64,000 nucleotides of DNA from CAVQBC01 sp963848415 (GCA_963848415.1 CAWKDN010000001.1:3162001-3226000), one strand, 5' to 3'. Counted from the first letter of the stretch, positions 16,266 to 24,136 are shown. Made by a program: numbers and translations. The notes: generated from the letters alone by a model not told the origin.

Positions 16266-17807
16266 ATGAGCGATCTCGTCATCGGCGTCGACTGCAGCAC
16301 GACCGCGAGCAAGGCGATCGCCTGGGACCGCGAGGGCAAGGCGGTGGCCGAGGGCCGCGCGGACCTCGAGGAGATCCGGCCGACGCCGGCCGAGAGCGAG
16401 CAGGTGGCGGAGGGCTGGTGGGACGCCACCGTCGCCGCGCTCGAGCAGATCGTCCAGGAGACCGGCGCGGATCGCATCGCCGGGATCTGCATCACCCATC
16501 AGCGCGAGTCCTTCGCCCCGGTCGACGAGAACAACCAGTCGCTGCGCAACGCGATCCTGTGGGACGACGCGCGGTCCGGCAAGCAACTCGACGAGCTGGG
16601 GGAGAAGTTCGGCCACGACGAGCTGCTGCGCCGCACCGGGCGCAACCCGTCGCTCACGCAGGCGTTCCCGAAGCTGCTGTGGGTGGTCGAGCACGAGCCG
16701 GAGGTCGCCGAGCGCGCGCACAAGTTCGTCGACGCGCATGGCTACCTCGTCCAGCGCCTGACCGGCGAGTTCACGACCAGCCTCGCCTCCGCGGACTCCT
16801 TCGGCATCACCGACGTCGAGAAGGACGCGTGGGCCGAGGACCTGATCACCGGCATCGGCCTGCGCGCGGACCAGTTCTGCGACACGGTCAAGCCGGGCAC
16901 GGTGATCGGCGAGGTCACGGCCGAGGCCGCCGAGGCGACCGGGCTGCCGGCCGGCATCCCCGTGGTCGCGGGCCTCGGCGACGGCCAGGCGGCGTGCCTC
17001 GGCGCCGGCGTGACCTCGCTCGACCGCGCCTATCTGAACCTCGGCACGGCGGTGACCGGCGGGCCGATCGAGACGAGCTACATCTCCGATCCCGCCTTCC
17101 GCACGCTCTACGCGGGCGCGCCGAACACCTTCCTGCTGGAGAGCGTGCTGCGCGGCGGGATGGCGACGATGACCTGGTTCATGCGCGAGTTCGGCGACTC
17201 GCTGGAGACGAAGGCGGACTTCGACGCCTACGAGGCCGCCGCGCGCAAGGTCGGCCCGGGTGCCGCCGGCCTGGTGCTCGTGCCCTACTGGAACAACGTC
17301 ATGAACCCCTACTGGGACGGCACGGCGAGCGGCATGATCGTCGGCTGGCACTGGGGCCACGACCGCGAGCACCTCTTCCGCGCCGTCGAGGAGGGCATCG
17401 CCTACGAGTTCCGGCTGGCCATGAACGGGATCGAGGCGGCCAGCGGCGAGCACATCGACGAGTACGTGATCCTCGGCGGCGGCTCGAACAGCTCGCTGTG
17501 GTGCCAGATCATGGCCGACGTGCTGGGCGCGGCCGTCGTGCGCGCCCACACCGTCGAGGCGACCAACCTCGGCGCCGGCATCCTCGGCGCCTACGGCGTC
17601 GGCTGGTATGACTCGGTCGAGGCGGCGGCGGAGGCGATGACCGACGTGGCCGAGCGCTTCGAGCCCGAGGAGCGCGCCGCGGCGGTCTACGAGCAGATCT
17701 TCGAGGACGTCTACAAGCCGCTCTACCCGGCCGTCCGCGAGCCGCTGCGGCGCCTGTCGGAGCTGCGCGACGCCTTCGGCGCGGAGCCGGCCGGCGTGGA
17801 GGGGTGA
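16266..17807 (+). CDS. FGGY family carbohydrate/polyol kinase
   Basis: A 513-residue FGGY kinase distinct from the neighbouring glpK. Motifs: GVDCSTTASKAIAWD (phosphate-binding loop; Cys-Ser replaces the Glu-Gly of glycerol kinases), ITHQRESFAPVD, ILWDDARS, GLGDGQAACLGAG near 235 and VILGGGSNSSLW near 400. The Asp in GLGDGQ is the likely catalytic base. It lacks glycerol-kinase signatures, so the substrate is probably a pentulose, hexulose or polyol. A strong Shine-Dalgarno GGGAGGAAA precedes the ATG. It overlaps the following dehydrogenase gene by 1 nt (TGATG), which suggests a kinase-dehydrogenase pathway. Confidence 0.88.
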   Translation: MSDLVIGVDCSTTASKAIAWDREGKAVAEGRADLEEIRPTPAESEQVAEGWWDATVAALEQIVQETGADRIAGICITHQRESFAPVDENNQSLRNAILWDDARSGKQLDELGEKFGHDELLRRTGRNPSLTQAFPKLLWVVEHEPEVAERAHKFVDAHGYLVQRLTGEFTTSLASADSFGITDVEKDAWAEDLITGIGLRADQFCDTVKPGTVIGEVTAEAAEATGLPAGIPVVAGLGDGQAACLGAGVTSLDRAYLNLGTAVTGGPIETSYISDPAFRTLYAGAPNTFLLESVLRGGMATMTWFMREFGDSLETKADFDAYEAAARKVGPGAAGLVLVPYWNNVMNPYWDGTASGMIVGWHWGHDREHLFRAVEEGIAYEFRLAMNGIEAASGEHIDEYVILGGGSNSSLWCQIMADVLGAAVVRAHTVEATNLGAGILGAYGVGWYDSVEAAAEAMTDVAERFEPEERAAAVYEQIFEDVYKPLYPAVREPLRRLSELRDAFGAEPAGVEG

Positions 17808-18871
17808 TGCCCGGCCGGGTCACGGTGCTCGGCGCGGGCGCGATGGGCTCGGCGCTGGCGACGCCGTTCAGGACGGCGGGCTGGGAGGTGCGCCTGTGGG
17901 GCACCTGGCTGGACGACCACCTGCTCGAGGCGTGCGCGGCCGGCTCGCCGCACCCGCGCACCGGCGTAGAGCTGGCGCCGGGCACCGAGCTCTTCGAGTC
18001 CGGGCGCCTGGACGAGGCGCTCGACGGCGCCGACGTCAGCGTGCTCGCAGTCGCCTCGGTCGGGGTGCTCGAGGTCGCCCGCCTCGCGCTGGCGGGCGTC
18101 GCGAAGAGCCGCGCGCTGCTGCTGACCAGCAAGGGCTTCGCGCCCGACGAGGCGGGCCGGGTGCGGCTGCTGCCCGACGCGCTGCGCGAGCTGGCCGCCG
18201 CGCAGGACGCCGACCTGCCGCCGATCGTCGCCGTCGGCGGGCCGTGCAAGGCCAACGAGGTGGCGGCCGACCGCTGGACGGCGACCATCTTCGGCTGCCG
18301 CGAGCTGGCGGTGGCCGAGGAGTCGGCGCGCTCGCTGGGCACGGCCGCCTACCGCGCCGAGGCCACCGACGACGAGACCGGCGTGGAGATCTGCGCGCCG
18401 ATGAAGAACGTCTACGCGATCGCCCTCGGGCTCGCCGACGGGCTCGAGGAGCGCCACGGCGAGCCCTTCCACGACCTCAAGGCCGCGACCTTCGCCCAGG
18501 CGGTGCGCGAGCTGATGCTGCTGGCCGAGATGACCGGCGGGCGCCCGGAGACGGCGATCGGGCTCGCCGGGGTCGGTGACCTCGAGGTCACGGGGCTCTC
18601 CGGCCGCAACAAGGTCTACGGGGTGCGGATCGGCCGCGGCGAGGCGGCCTCCGCGGCGCTCGAGGCGATGATCGCCGCCGAGCAGACCGTGGAGGGCGTG
18701 CCCGCCGCGCGCCTGGCGAAGGACCTCGTCGATCAGCGCGACGCCGGCGCCTGGTCGTCGCTGCCGCTGCTGGCCGCGATCCTCGCAGTGCTCGACGACG
18801 CGCCCGACCCGGTCGGCCGCGTCGTCGAGGCCGTGCTGCCGGGGCGCTCGGAGGTGCCGGCGGGGCGCTGA
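17807..18871 (+). CDS. NAD(P)-dependent glycerol-3-phosphate dehydrogenase-like protein (GpsA family)
   Basis: A 354-residue two-domain dehydrogenase. The N-terminal Rossmann motif is VTVLGAGAMGSALATPF; the C-terminal helical domain carries PMKNVYAIALGLADGLEE (catalytic Lys) near 202 and GVGDLEVTGLSGRNK near 250, as in GpsA. The usual SGPSFAxEV segment reads GGPCKANEVA, so the substrate pocket differs from ordinary GpsA. The ATG at 17807 shares one base with the kinase stop. Genuine GpsA is possible, but a polyol-phosphate dehydrogenase working with the upstream kinase fits the operon better. Confidence 0.8.
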   Translation: MPGRVTVLGAGAMGSALATPFRTAGWEVRLWGTWLDDHLLEACAAGSPHPRTGVELAPGTELFESGRLDEALDGADVSVLAVASVGVLEVARLALAGVAKSRALLLTSKGFAPDEAGRVRLLPDALRELAAAQDADLPPIVAVGGPCKANEVAADRWTATIFGCRELAVAEESARSLGTAAYRAEATDDETGVEICAPMKNVYAIALGLADGLEERHGEPFHDLKAATFAQAVRELMLLAEMTGGRPETAIGLAGVGDLEVTGLSGRNKVYGVRIGRGEAASAALEAMIAAEQTVEGVPAARLAKDLVDQRDAGAWSSLPLLAAILAVLDDAPDPVGRVVEAVLPGRSEVPAGR

Positions 18872-18874
18872 ATC

Positions 18875-18924
18875 AGTGATTCCGCGGCCGCGCCGCCAGG
18901 CGGTCGTGGGGTCGTGGAATCACT
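18875..18924. repeat. Nested inverted repeat between convergent genes, possible bidirectional terminator
   Basis: AGTGATTCC (18875-18883) pairs with GGAATCACT (18916-18924). The 32-nt interior holds a smaller CCGCC-A-GGCGG hairpin. It fills the 56-bp gap between the GpsA-like and MOSC stop codons. The outer arms are unusually AT-rich for this genome, so it could also be an intergenic repeat family. Confidence 0.5.
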
Positions 18925-18927
18925 CAT

Positions 18928-19641
18928 CTAGGCCGCCGGTGTGACGGTCTCCCCGACGCGGACGACGCCGGGCTTGGACACCAGCCCGCCGACCGCCAGG
19001 CAGGCGTCACGCTCGCGGGCGATCGCGCGCATGACCTGGAGGTCGCGCTCGAGCCCGTCCGGCTGGGCGCGGGTGGTCATCACGCAGCGCTCGATGCGCT
19101 GGCCGACGTCGACCACGGCGTCGCCGAGCGTGACGCTCGTGCCCACCAGCGCGTCCTCGCCCTCGCCCTCGACGAGCACGTTGGAGCGGAAGCGCCGCCG
19201 GTCCCAGTCGCCGATGGTCGCGGTCGACACGAGCGAGACGCGCACGCTGGCGGAGTCGTGGAAGGCGCCGCCCGCGCCCTCGAACGGCGCCCATTCGGCC
19301 GCCTCCTGCTCGAAGTCCACCGGGTTCTCGAAGGTCATGGCCGGATCGCGCTCGCCGGAGCGCAGCCGCACCGGCTTGCCGAGCCAGGCCGAGAGCGCGT
19401 CGTCGTCCTCCGCGGTCGACCCGTCTGGCAGCGTGATCGTCACCCCGCCGTCGTCCTTCAGGCTCGCCGAGGCGAACAACAGCTCGGGCACGCGCCGGGC
19501 GGTCAGGCCGAACCCGGTCTCGACGTCGTAGATGGCGTAGCGCCGGTCCCCCTCGAAGCCGTCGGGGGTGACCGCCACCTGGTCGAGCTGCTCGCCCTGG
19601 AGCGACTTGACCGGGTAGCGCCAGAGCTCTCTGATCCGCAT
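18928..19641 (-). CDS. MOSC domain-containing protein (YcbX/mARC-like)
   Basis: A 237-residue protein with an N-terminal beta-barrel domain (RELWRYPVKSLQGEQL) and a C-terminal MOSC domain. RFRSNVLVEG lies near 150, and the conserved Cys that binds the molybdenum cofactor in mARC relatives is in ERCVMTTRAQPDG near residue 190. Proteins of this type reduce N-hydroxylated compounds using molybdenum cofactor, usually with an electron-transfer partner. None is adjacent here. The molybdenum hydroxylase operon 17 kb away also needs the cofactor, but no direct link is visible. Confidence 0.85.
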   Translation of the reverse strand: MRIRELWRYPVKSLQGEQLDQVAVTPDGFEGDRRYAIYDVETGFGLTARRVPELLFASASLKDDGGVTITLPDGSTAEDDDALSAWLGKPVRLRSGERDPAMTFENPVDFEQEAAEWAPFEGAGGAFHDSASVRVSLVSTATIGDWDRRRFRSNVLVEGEGEDALVGTSVTLGDAVVDVGQRIERCVMTTRAQPDGLERDLQVMRAIARERDACLAVGGLVSKPGVVRVGETVTPAA

Positions 19642-19656
19642 GCCCGGAACGCTACT

Positions 19657-20031
19657 TCACGCGTTGTTCCCGATCGGCGCGTAGCGGTGGTGGAGCATCA
19701 GGTGGTTGCCCTCGGTGTCGGCGAAGAAGGCCATGTGGCAGACGCCGGTGTCCAGCGTGTCGCCGAAGAAGCTCACGCCCTTCTCCTCGAGCGCCTTGCG
19801 AGCCGCGCCGACGTCCTCGACGCCGAGCGGCAGCGGATTGCCCTGCTGGGCGACGAACGGCATGCCCTGCTGCTCGGGGGCCCATACGCCGATGCAGGTG
19901 TCGCCGGCCCAGAACTCGTACTCGGCGTGCTCGTCGCGCGGCAGGCCGAGGATGTCGCGGTAGAACTCGCGCGCGCGGTCGGCGTCCTGCGCGGGGATCC
20001 CGATGAAGTCGACTCGCTTGATCTCGCTCAT
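19657..20031 (-). CDS. VOC family protein (glyoxalase/bleomycin-resistance fold)
   Basis: A 124-residue single-unit VOC protein. It begins KRVDFIGIPAQDADRAREFY and ends with DTEGNHLMLHHRYAP, the typical two beta-alpha-beta modules with a metal-ligand Glu missing or moved. Substrate cannot be deduced; such proteins include dioxygenases, isomerases and antibiotic-binding proteins. The ATG at 20031 faces the HNH endonuclease gene, with 85 bp between the starts. An ORF extension upstream to 20202 is out of keeping with the fold and is rejected. Confidence 0.82.
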   Translation of the reverse strand: MSEIKRVDFIGIPAQDADRAREFYRDILGLPRDEHAEYEFWAGDTCIGVWAPEQQGMPFVAQQGNPLPLGVEDVGAARKALEEKGVSFFGDTLDTGVCHMAFFADTEGNHLMLHHRYAPIGNNA

Positions 20032-20098
20032 GGTCCCTGGGTGCCCGTCGCGACGGCGGGAAAACGCTCCGTCCCGCGCCGCCTTTCCGTCCGATACA

Positions 20099-20112
20099 CG
20101 AACTAGTGTTCG
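20099..20112. promoter_or_regulatory. LexA-type SOS box upstream of the HNH endonuclease gene
   Basis: CGAAC-TAGT-GTTCG is a perfect match to the GAAC-N4-GTTC SOS box of actinobacterial and Bacillus LexA. It ends 4 bp before the ATG at 20117, so a bound repressor would cover the transcription start or first codons. The gene is therefore expected to be induced by DNA damage. Confidence 0.72.
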
Positions 20113-20116
20113 GGTC

Positions 20117-20791
20117 ATGGAACGACGGTGGCTGGAGCGAGAACTCGGCGCCGGTCGCTCCATCGAGTCGATCGCCCGCGAGGCCGGCAAGCACCCGTCC
20201 ACCGTGGGTTACTGGGTCGACAAGCACGGGCTGACCTCGACGTTCGCCGCTCGCTTCGCCGCGAAGGGCGGCGTCGACCGCCAGCGCTTGCTCGAGCTGG
20301 TCGAGGCCGGCATGACCCTGCAGCAGATGAGCGCCGAGCTGGGTCTCGGTTCGGCGGCGGTGCGGCACTGGATGCGCCGGTACGGGCTGAAGACGGCCCG
20401 GGCCCGTCGTCGTGCCGAGCGCGTCGCCGATGAGCGACAGATCCTCCGCGAGTGCGTCCGGCATGGCTACACGCTGTTCGTACGCAGCGGCCGCGGCGGC
20501 CGCGTCCGTTGCAGGCTCTGCCGCGTCGAGGCCGTGTCCGCCCGTAGGCGCCGCGTCAAGCAAGCGCTCATCGAGGAAGCCGGGGGCTGTTGCCGGCTCT
20601 GCGGCTACGACCGCCTCCCGCGGGCGTTGGCGTTCCATCACGTGGATCCGGCGACGAAGTCCTTCGGCCTGGCGACCCAGGGCATTGCCCGCTCGCTGGA
20701 GAAGGCCCGTGAGGAGGTGCGCAAGTGCGTCCTGCTTTGCGCCAACTGCCACGCAGAGGTCGAGGACGGTGTCGCTACTATTCCGCGGTGA
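20117..20791 (+). CDS. HNH endonuclease with N-terminal helix-turn-helix domains
   Basis: A 224-residue protein. Two helix-turn-helix-like segments come first: IESIAREAGKHPSTVGYWV (about 15-35) and LQQMSAELGLGSAAVRHWM (about 65-85). A CRLC motif near 133 is followed by the nuclease module: CRLCGYD near 155, AFHHVDPATKSFG near 170 and LLCANCHAEVEDG near 205, giving H-H, N and two zinc CxxC pairs. It is flanked by a LexA-type box on one side and tRNA-Asn 25 bp away on the other. Similar HTH-HNH proteins occur widely in actinobacteria; the role is unknown. No intein or intron context is seen. Confidence 0.85.
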   Translation: MERRWLERELGAGRSIESIAREAGKHPSTVGYWVDKHGLTSTFAARFAAKGGVDRQRLLELVEAGMTLQQMSAELGLGSAAVRHWMRRYGLKTARARRRAERVADERQILRECVRHGYTLFVRSGRGGRVRCRLCRVEAVSARRRRVKQALIEEAGGCCRLCGYDRLPRALAFHHVDPATKSFGLATQGIARSLEKAREEVRKCVLLCANCHAEVEDGVATIPR

Positions 20792-20816
20792 CCGGCCGTC
20801 GCACCGGCCGATACGG

Positions 20817-20889
20817 TCGGGGGTAATTCAATCGGCAGAATGCTCGGCTGTTAACCGAGTCGTTGTGGGTTCGAGTCCCACCCCCCGAG
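20817..20889 (+). tRNA. tRNA-Asn (GTT anticodon)
   Basis: A 73-nt tRNA. Acceptor stem TCGGGGG / CCCCCGA with discriminator G, D-stem ATTC / GAAT, anticodon stem CTCGG / CCGAG with loop CTGTTAA (anticodon GTT), T-stem GTGGG / CCCAC with loop TTCGAGT. The 3' CCA is not encoded. It lies 25 bp after the HNH endonuclease gene. Confidence 0.95.
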
Positions 20890-20920
20890 CTCAGGTGGAT
20901 CGCCCGACTGCGGCGCTCGG

Positions 20921-21220
20921 ATGAGCGGCGGCGGCGCCCCTCGAGGTCGTGCAGGCGTGGCAAGCGGCGGTCAACGCGGGTGCCGCCGACCGGGTTCGAG
21001 CGCTGTCGGCGGCGGAGATCGAGGTCACCGGGCCGCGCGGCACAGCGCGCCTGCTCGCTGGGTGGAGCCGGCGACGGGTGCCGAGCAGGGCCGCGCCGTC
21101 GTCGCCACGCACTTTCGGGTGCGGGATGGCCTGATCGCCCGCGTGGCGCACTACGGCGACACGGCCGCCGCCGTCGCGGCGGCCGGGCTGCGGCCCTCGG
21201 ACGAAGTCATCGGCGCGTAG
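20921..21220 (+). pseudogene. Decayed NTF2/SnoaL-like protein gene
   Basis: Pieces of one NTF2-like protein lie in different frames. EVVQAWQAAVNAGAADRV and AEIEVTGPRGTAR are in one frame (about 20943-21060). ATHFRVRDGLIARVAHYGD and AAAVAAAGL are in another (about 21065-21220). The middle about 30-40 residues expected for the fold are missing, and the ATG at 20921 is out of frame with the first piece. At least two indels are therefore needed to explain it. It is probably nonfunctional. Confidence 0.6.
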
Positions 21221-21256
21221 TCCGCCCGCACCAGGGCAGGGCCCGGCCGACGCCGC

Positions 21257-21290
21257 TAATCTGTACATTGTCGATCCGATCAATCGGTAT
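21257..21290 (+). promoter_or_regulatory. AT-rich promoter/operator candidate for the sulfate transporter operon
   Basis: An AT-rich island (TAATCTGTACATTG, then CCGAT-CA-ATCGG at 21276-21287) in an otherwise GC-rich gap. TAATCT (21257-21262) or TACATT (21264-21269) could be a -10 hexamer. The CCGATCAATCGG dyad just downstream is a plausible operator for the Rrf2 regulator encoded at the operon's end. Confidence 0.4.
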
Positions 21291-21308
21291 TCTCTCGATC
21301 GACTTGGG

Positions 21309-21370
21309 GGTCAGGGCGACGCGGCGGTGACGGTCACCGGCGCGGGCGCCGGCTCCCGAGCGACGTGACC
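21309..21370 (+). other. Structured 5' leader of the cysP operon
   Basis: GGTCA (21309-21313) can pair with TGACC (21366-21370). Inside lie GGTGA-CGG-TCACC (21326-21338) and CCGGCGC-GG-GCGCCGG (21337-21352), which overlap by two bases and may alternate. It sits between the likely promoter and the cysP ATG, so it could be a regulatory leader. I could not match it to a known riboswitch core. Confidence 0.35.
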
Positions 21371-21402
21371 GCTCCCCACTGCCACCCCTCGGAGACCTCC
21401 CC

Positions 21403-22422
21403 ATGAGACGACGCCTGACCGCCCTGCTCGCCCTCCCGCTGATCGCGGTCGCGGTCGTCGCCTGCGGCGGCCCGGCCGAGAGCGAGGACGCCGGCACCGC
21501 CTCGGGCGACGCCCAGCGGTTGTCGCTTGTCGCCTACTCCACGCCCAAGGAGGCCTACGCCGAGCTGATCCCGGCCTTCCAGAAGACCGGGCAGGGCGAG
21601 GGCGTCGAGTTCGACCAGTCCTACGGCTCCTCGGGCGACCAGTCGCGCGCGGTCGAGGCCGGGCTGCCGGCCGACGTGGTGGCCCTGTCGCTCGCGCCCG
21701 ACGTCGACAAGCTCGTCGAGCCGGGCCTCGTGCAGGCCGACTGGGCCAAGGACGCCTACGACGGCTTCGTGACCAACTCGGTCGTCGTCTTCGCCGTGCG
21801 CAAGGGCAACCCGAAGAACATCAAGACGTGGGACGACCTCGCAGAGGACGGCGTCGAGGTCATCACCCCGAACCCGTTCAGCTCGGGCGGCGCGAAGTGG
21901 AACCTGATGGCGGCCTACGGGGCCAAGCTCGAGCAGGGCGCCTCGCCGCAGCAGGCGCTCGACTACCTCAAGCAGGTGCTCGCCAACACGCCGGTCCAGG
22001 ACAAGTCGGCCCGCGAGGCGCTGCAGACCTTCTCGGGCGGCAAGGGCGACGTGCTGCTCGCCTACGAGAACGAGGCGCTGACCGCCCAGGAGAAGGGCCA
22101 GGACATCGACTACGTGGTCCCGGACGAGACGATCCTGATCGAGAACCCCGTGGCGGTCACGACGGAGTCCAAGGCGCCGGACAAGGCGCGGGCGTTCGTC
22201 GACTGGCTGCGCGAGCCCGAGGCCCAGAAGATCTTCGCCGACAAGGGCTACCGGTCCGTGCGCGAGGAGCTCGTCGACGAGCAGAAGTACCCGACCCCGT
22301 CGGGCCTGTTCGAGATCGACAAGTTCGGCGGCTGGGAGAAGGTCAACGCCGAGTTCTTCGATCCGGACAAGGGCTCGGTGGCGAAGATCGAGCGCGAGCT
22401 CGGGGTGTCCACTGCGAAGTAA
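21403..22422 (+). CDS. cysP: Sulfate ABC transporter substrate-binding lipoprotein
   Basis: A 339-residue secreted binding protein. The N-terminal signal MRRRLTALLALPLIAVAVVAC ends in a lipobox with Cys21 as the lipidated residue. Sulfate-binding-protein motifs follow: VAYSTPKEAY near 42, FDQSYGSSGDQSRAVE near 70, and PNPFSSGGAKWNLMAAYG near 160, which in relatives contacts the sulfate ion. It captures sulfate or thiosulfate outside the membrane and passes it to the CysT/CysW permease encoded next. It is the first gene of cysP-cysT-cysW-cysA-rrf2. Oxyanion specificity (sulfate, thiosulfate, molybdate) is inferred from similarity. Confidence 0.9.
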   Translation: MRRRLTALLALPLIAVAVVACGGPAESEDAGTASGDAQRLSLVAYSTPKEAYAELIPAFQKTGQGEGVEFDQSYGSSGDQSRAVEAGLPADVVALSLAPDVDKLVEPGLVQADWAKDAYDGFVTNSVVVFAVRKGNPKNIKTWDDLAEDGVEVITPNPFSSGGAKWNLMAAYGAKLEQGASPQQALDYLKQVLANTPVQDKSAREALQTFSGGKGDVLLAYENEALTAQEKGQDIDYVVPDETILIENPVAVTTESKAPDKARAFVDWLREPEAQKIFADKGYRSVREELVDEQKYPTPSGLFEIDKFGGWEKVNAEFFDPDKGSVAKIERELGVSTAK

Positions 22423-22432
22423 AACGTCATCC

Positions 22433-23326
22433 ATGGCGGGCCCCGCCGGGCCCGCCGCGGCGGTCGCGGTCGGCGACGGCGCCGGCGCGACCGCCGGCGC
22501 CGGCCGCGGCCGGCGCGGCCCGCGGCGCTCTCGCCCCACAGCCGCCCGCGCCGGCCTCGGCGGCGTGGCGCTCGGCGGCCTCAGCGTCGCCTGGCTGACG
22601 CTGATCGTCCTGATCCCGCTCGCGGCGGTCGTCTCGCGCTCGCTCGAGGGCGGGCTCGAGGCGTTCTGGGCGAGCATCACCAACCCCCAGGCGGTCGCCG
22701 CCCTGCGCCTGACGCTGATCGTCTCGCTGGTCGTCGCGGCCATCGACGCGGTCATGGGCACGCTGATCGCCTGGGTGCTCGTGCGCGACGAGTTCCGCGG
22801 CAAGCGCGTCGTGAACGCCGTGATCGACCTGCCCTTCGCCTTGCCGACCATCGTCGCCGGGCTGACGCTGCTGGCGCTCTACGGGCCCAACGGGCCGGTC
22901 GGGATCAACATCGCCTACACCCAGGTCGCGGTAGCGCTCGCGCTGCTGTTCGTGACGCTCCCGTTCGTCGTCCGCGCCGTGCAGCCGGTGCTGATCGGGC
23001 TCGAGCGCGAGGTCGAGGAGGCCGCCGCGTCGCTCGGCGCCAAGCCGGTCACGGTCTTCCGCCGCGTGATCCTGCCCTCGCTGCAGCCGGCGATCCTCGC
23101 CGGCGTGGGGCTCGCCTTCGGGCGGGCGGTCGGCGAGTTCGGCTCGATCGTGCTGATCAGCGGCAACCTGCCCTACAAGACCGAGGTCGCCTCCGTCTTC
23201 GTCTTCGGTCAGATCGAGAGCGGCAACACCGGCGGCGCCGCCGCGGTGTCGGTGCTGCTGCTCTTCGTCTCCTTCGCGGTGCTGCTCGGGATCTCCTATG
23301 TCGCCCAGCGCGGCCGGGAGCGCTAG
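22433..23326 (+). CDS. cysT: Sulfate ABC transporter permease CysT
   Basis: A 297-residue inner-membrane permease with about six helices, starting 10 bp after cysP. The N-terminal 40 residues are Ala/Gly/Arg-rich and cytoplasmic. The binding-protein-dependent permease motif EEAAASLGAKPVTVFRRVILP near residue 198 is the loop that docks on the ATPase. LPFALPTIVAGLTLLALYG and FGRAVGEFGSIVLISGN are typical CysT/CysU segments. It pairs with the CysW encoded next to form the sulfate channel. Confidence 0.92.
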   Translation: MAGPAGPAAAVAVGDGAGATAGAGRGRRGPRRSRPTAARAGLGGVALGGLSVAWLTLIVLIPLAAVVSRSLEGGLEAFWASITNPQAVAALRLTLIVSLVVAAIDAVMGTLIAWVLVRDEFRGKRVVNAVIDLPFALPTIVAGLTLLALYGPNGPVGINIAYTQVAVALALLFVTLPFVVRAVQPVLIGLEREVEEAAASLGAKPVTVFRRVILPSLQPAILAGVGLAFGRAVGEFGSIVLISGNLPYKTEVASVFVFGQIESGNTGGAAAVSVLLLFVSFAVLLGISYVAQRGRER

Positions 23327-23337
23327 GTGATCGGCTG

Positions 23338-24129
23338 ATGGCCGCCCGCCTGACCCTGCGCACCGTCGCGCTCAGCTACCTGGCGGCGCTGCTGCTCGTC
23401 CCGGTCGGGATGGTCTTCTACCGCGCCTTCGAGAACGGCATCGACGCCGCCTGGGCCGCGGTCACGACCCCGCCCGCCCAGCACGCGTTCTTCCTCACCA
23501 TCACGATCACGCTGATCGCCGTGCCGCTCAACGCCGTCTTCGGCGTGATCACCGCCTGGGTGCTGGCCCGCTACGAGTTCCGCGGCAAGCGGGCGCTCGA
23601 CGCGCTCGTCGACCTCCCGTTCGCGGTCTCGCCCGTCGTCGTCGGCCTCGCGCTCGTGCTCGTGTGGGGCCGCGACGGCTGGCTCGGCGCGCCGCTGACC
23701 GAGGCGGGCTTCCAGGTGATCTTCTCGACCCCCGGCATGGTGCTGGCCACGGTCTTCGTCTCGCTGCCCTTCGTGGTGCGCGAGGTGGTCCCGGTCCTGC
23801 GCGAGGAGGGCACCGAGCAGGAGCAGGCGGCCAGCACCCTGGGGGCCGGCGGCCTGCAGATCTTCTGGCGGATCGTGATCCCGACGATCCGCTGGGGCCT
23901 CGCCTACGGCGTCATCCTCTCGACCGCGCGCGCCCTGGGGGAGTTCGGCGCCGTGGCGATCGTCTCGGGCCGGATCAGCGGCCGCACCGAGACGATGACG
24001 CTGTTCGTGGAGGAGCGCTTCCAGTCGTTCGACCTGACGGGCGCGTACGCTGCCGCCGTGGTGCTGGCGGTGCTGGCGGTGGGCGTGCTCCTGCTGATGA
24101 CCCTGCTCCAACGCGACCGAGGAAGCTGA
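23338..24129 (+). CDS. cysW: Sulfate ABC transporter permease CysW
   Basis: A 263-residue permease with about six helices. CysW-type motifs are LPFAVSPVVVGLALVL near 97, EQEQAASTLGAGGLQIFWRI (ATPase-docking loop) near 160 and RALGEFGAVAIVSGRISG near 200. The ATG at 23338 is 11 bp after the cysT stop. It forms the heterodimeric membrane channel with CysT. Confidence 0.92.
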   Translation: MAARLTLRTVALSYLAALLLVPVGMVFYRAFENGIDAAWAAVTTPPAQHAFFLTITITLIAVPLNAVFGVITAWVLARYEFRGKRALDALVDLPFAVSPVVVGLALVLVWGRDGWLGAPLTEAGFQVIFSTPGMVLATVFVSLPFVVREVVPVLREEGTEQEQAASTLGAGGLQIFWRIVIPTIRWGLAYGVILSTARALGEFGAVAIVSGRISGRTETMTLFVEERFQSFDLTGAYAAAVVLAVLAVGVLLLMTLLQRDRGS

Positions 24130-24136
24130 ACCGACC

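Noticed and set aside
21309..21370. SAM-IV or other S-box riboswitch in the cysP leader
   Set aside because: Only the outer GGTCA/TGACC pairing resembles it. The conserved core bases are not present, so I report just a structured leader.
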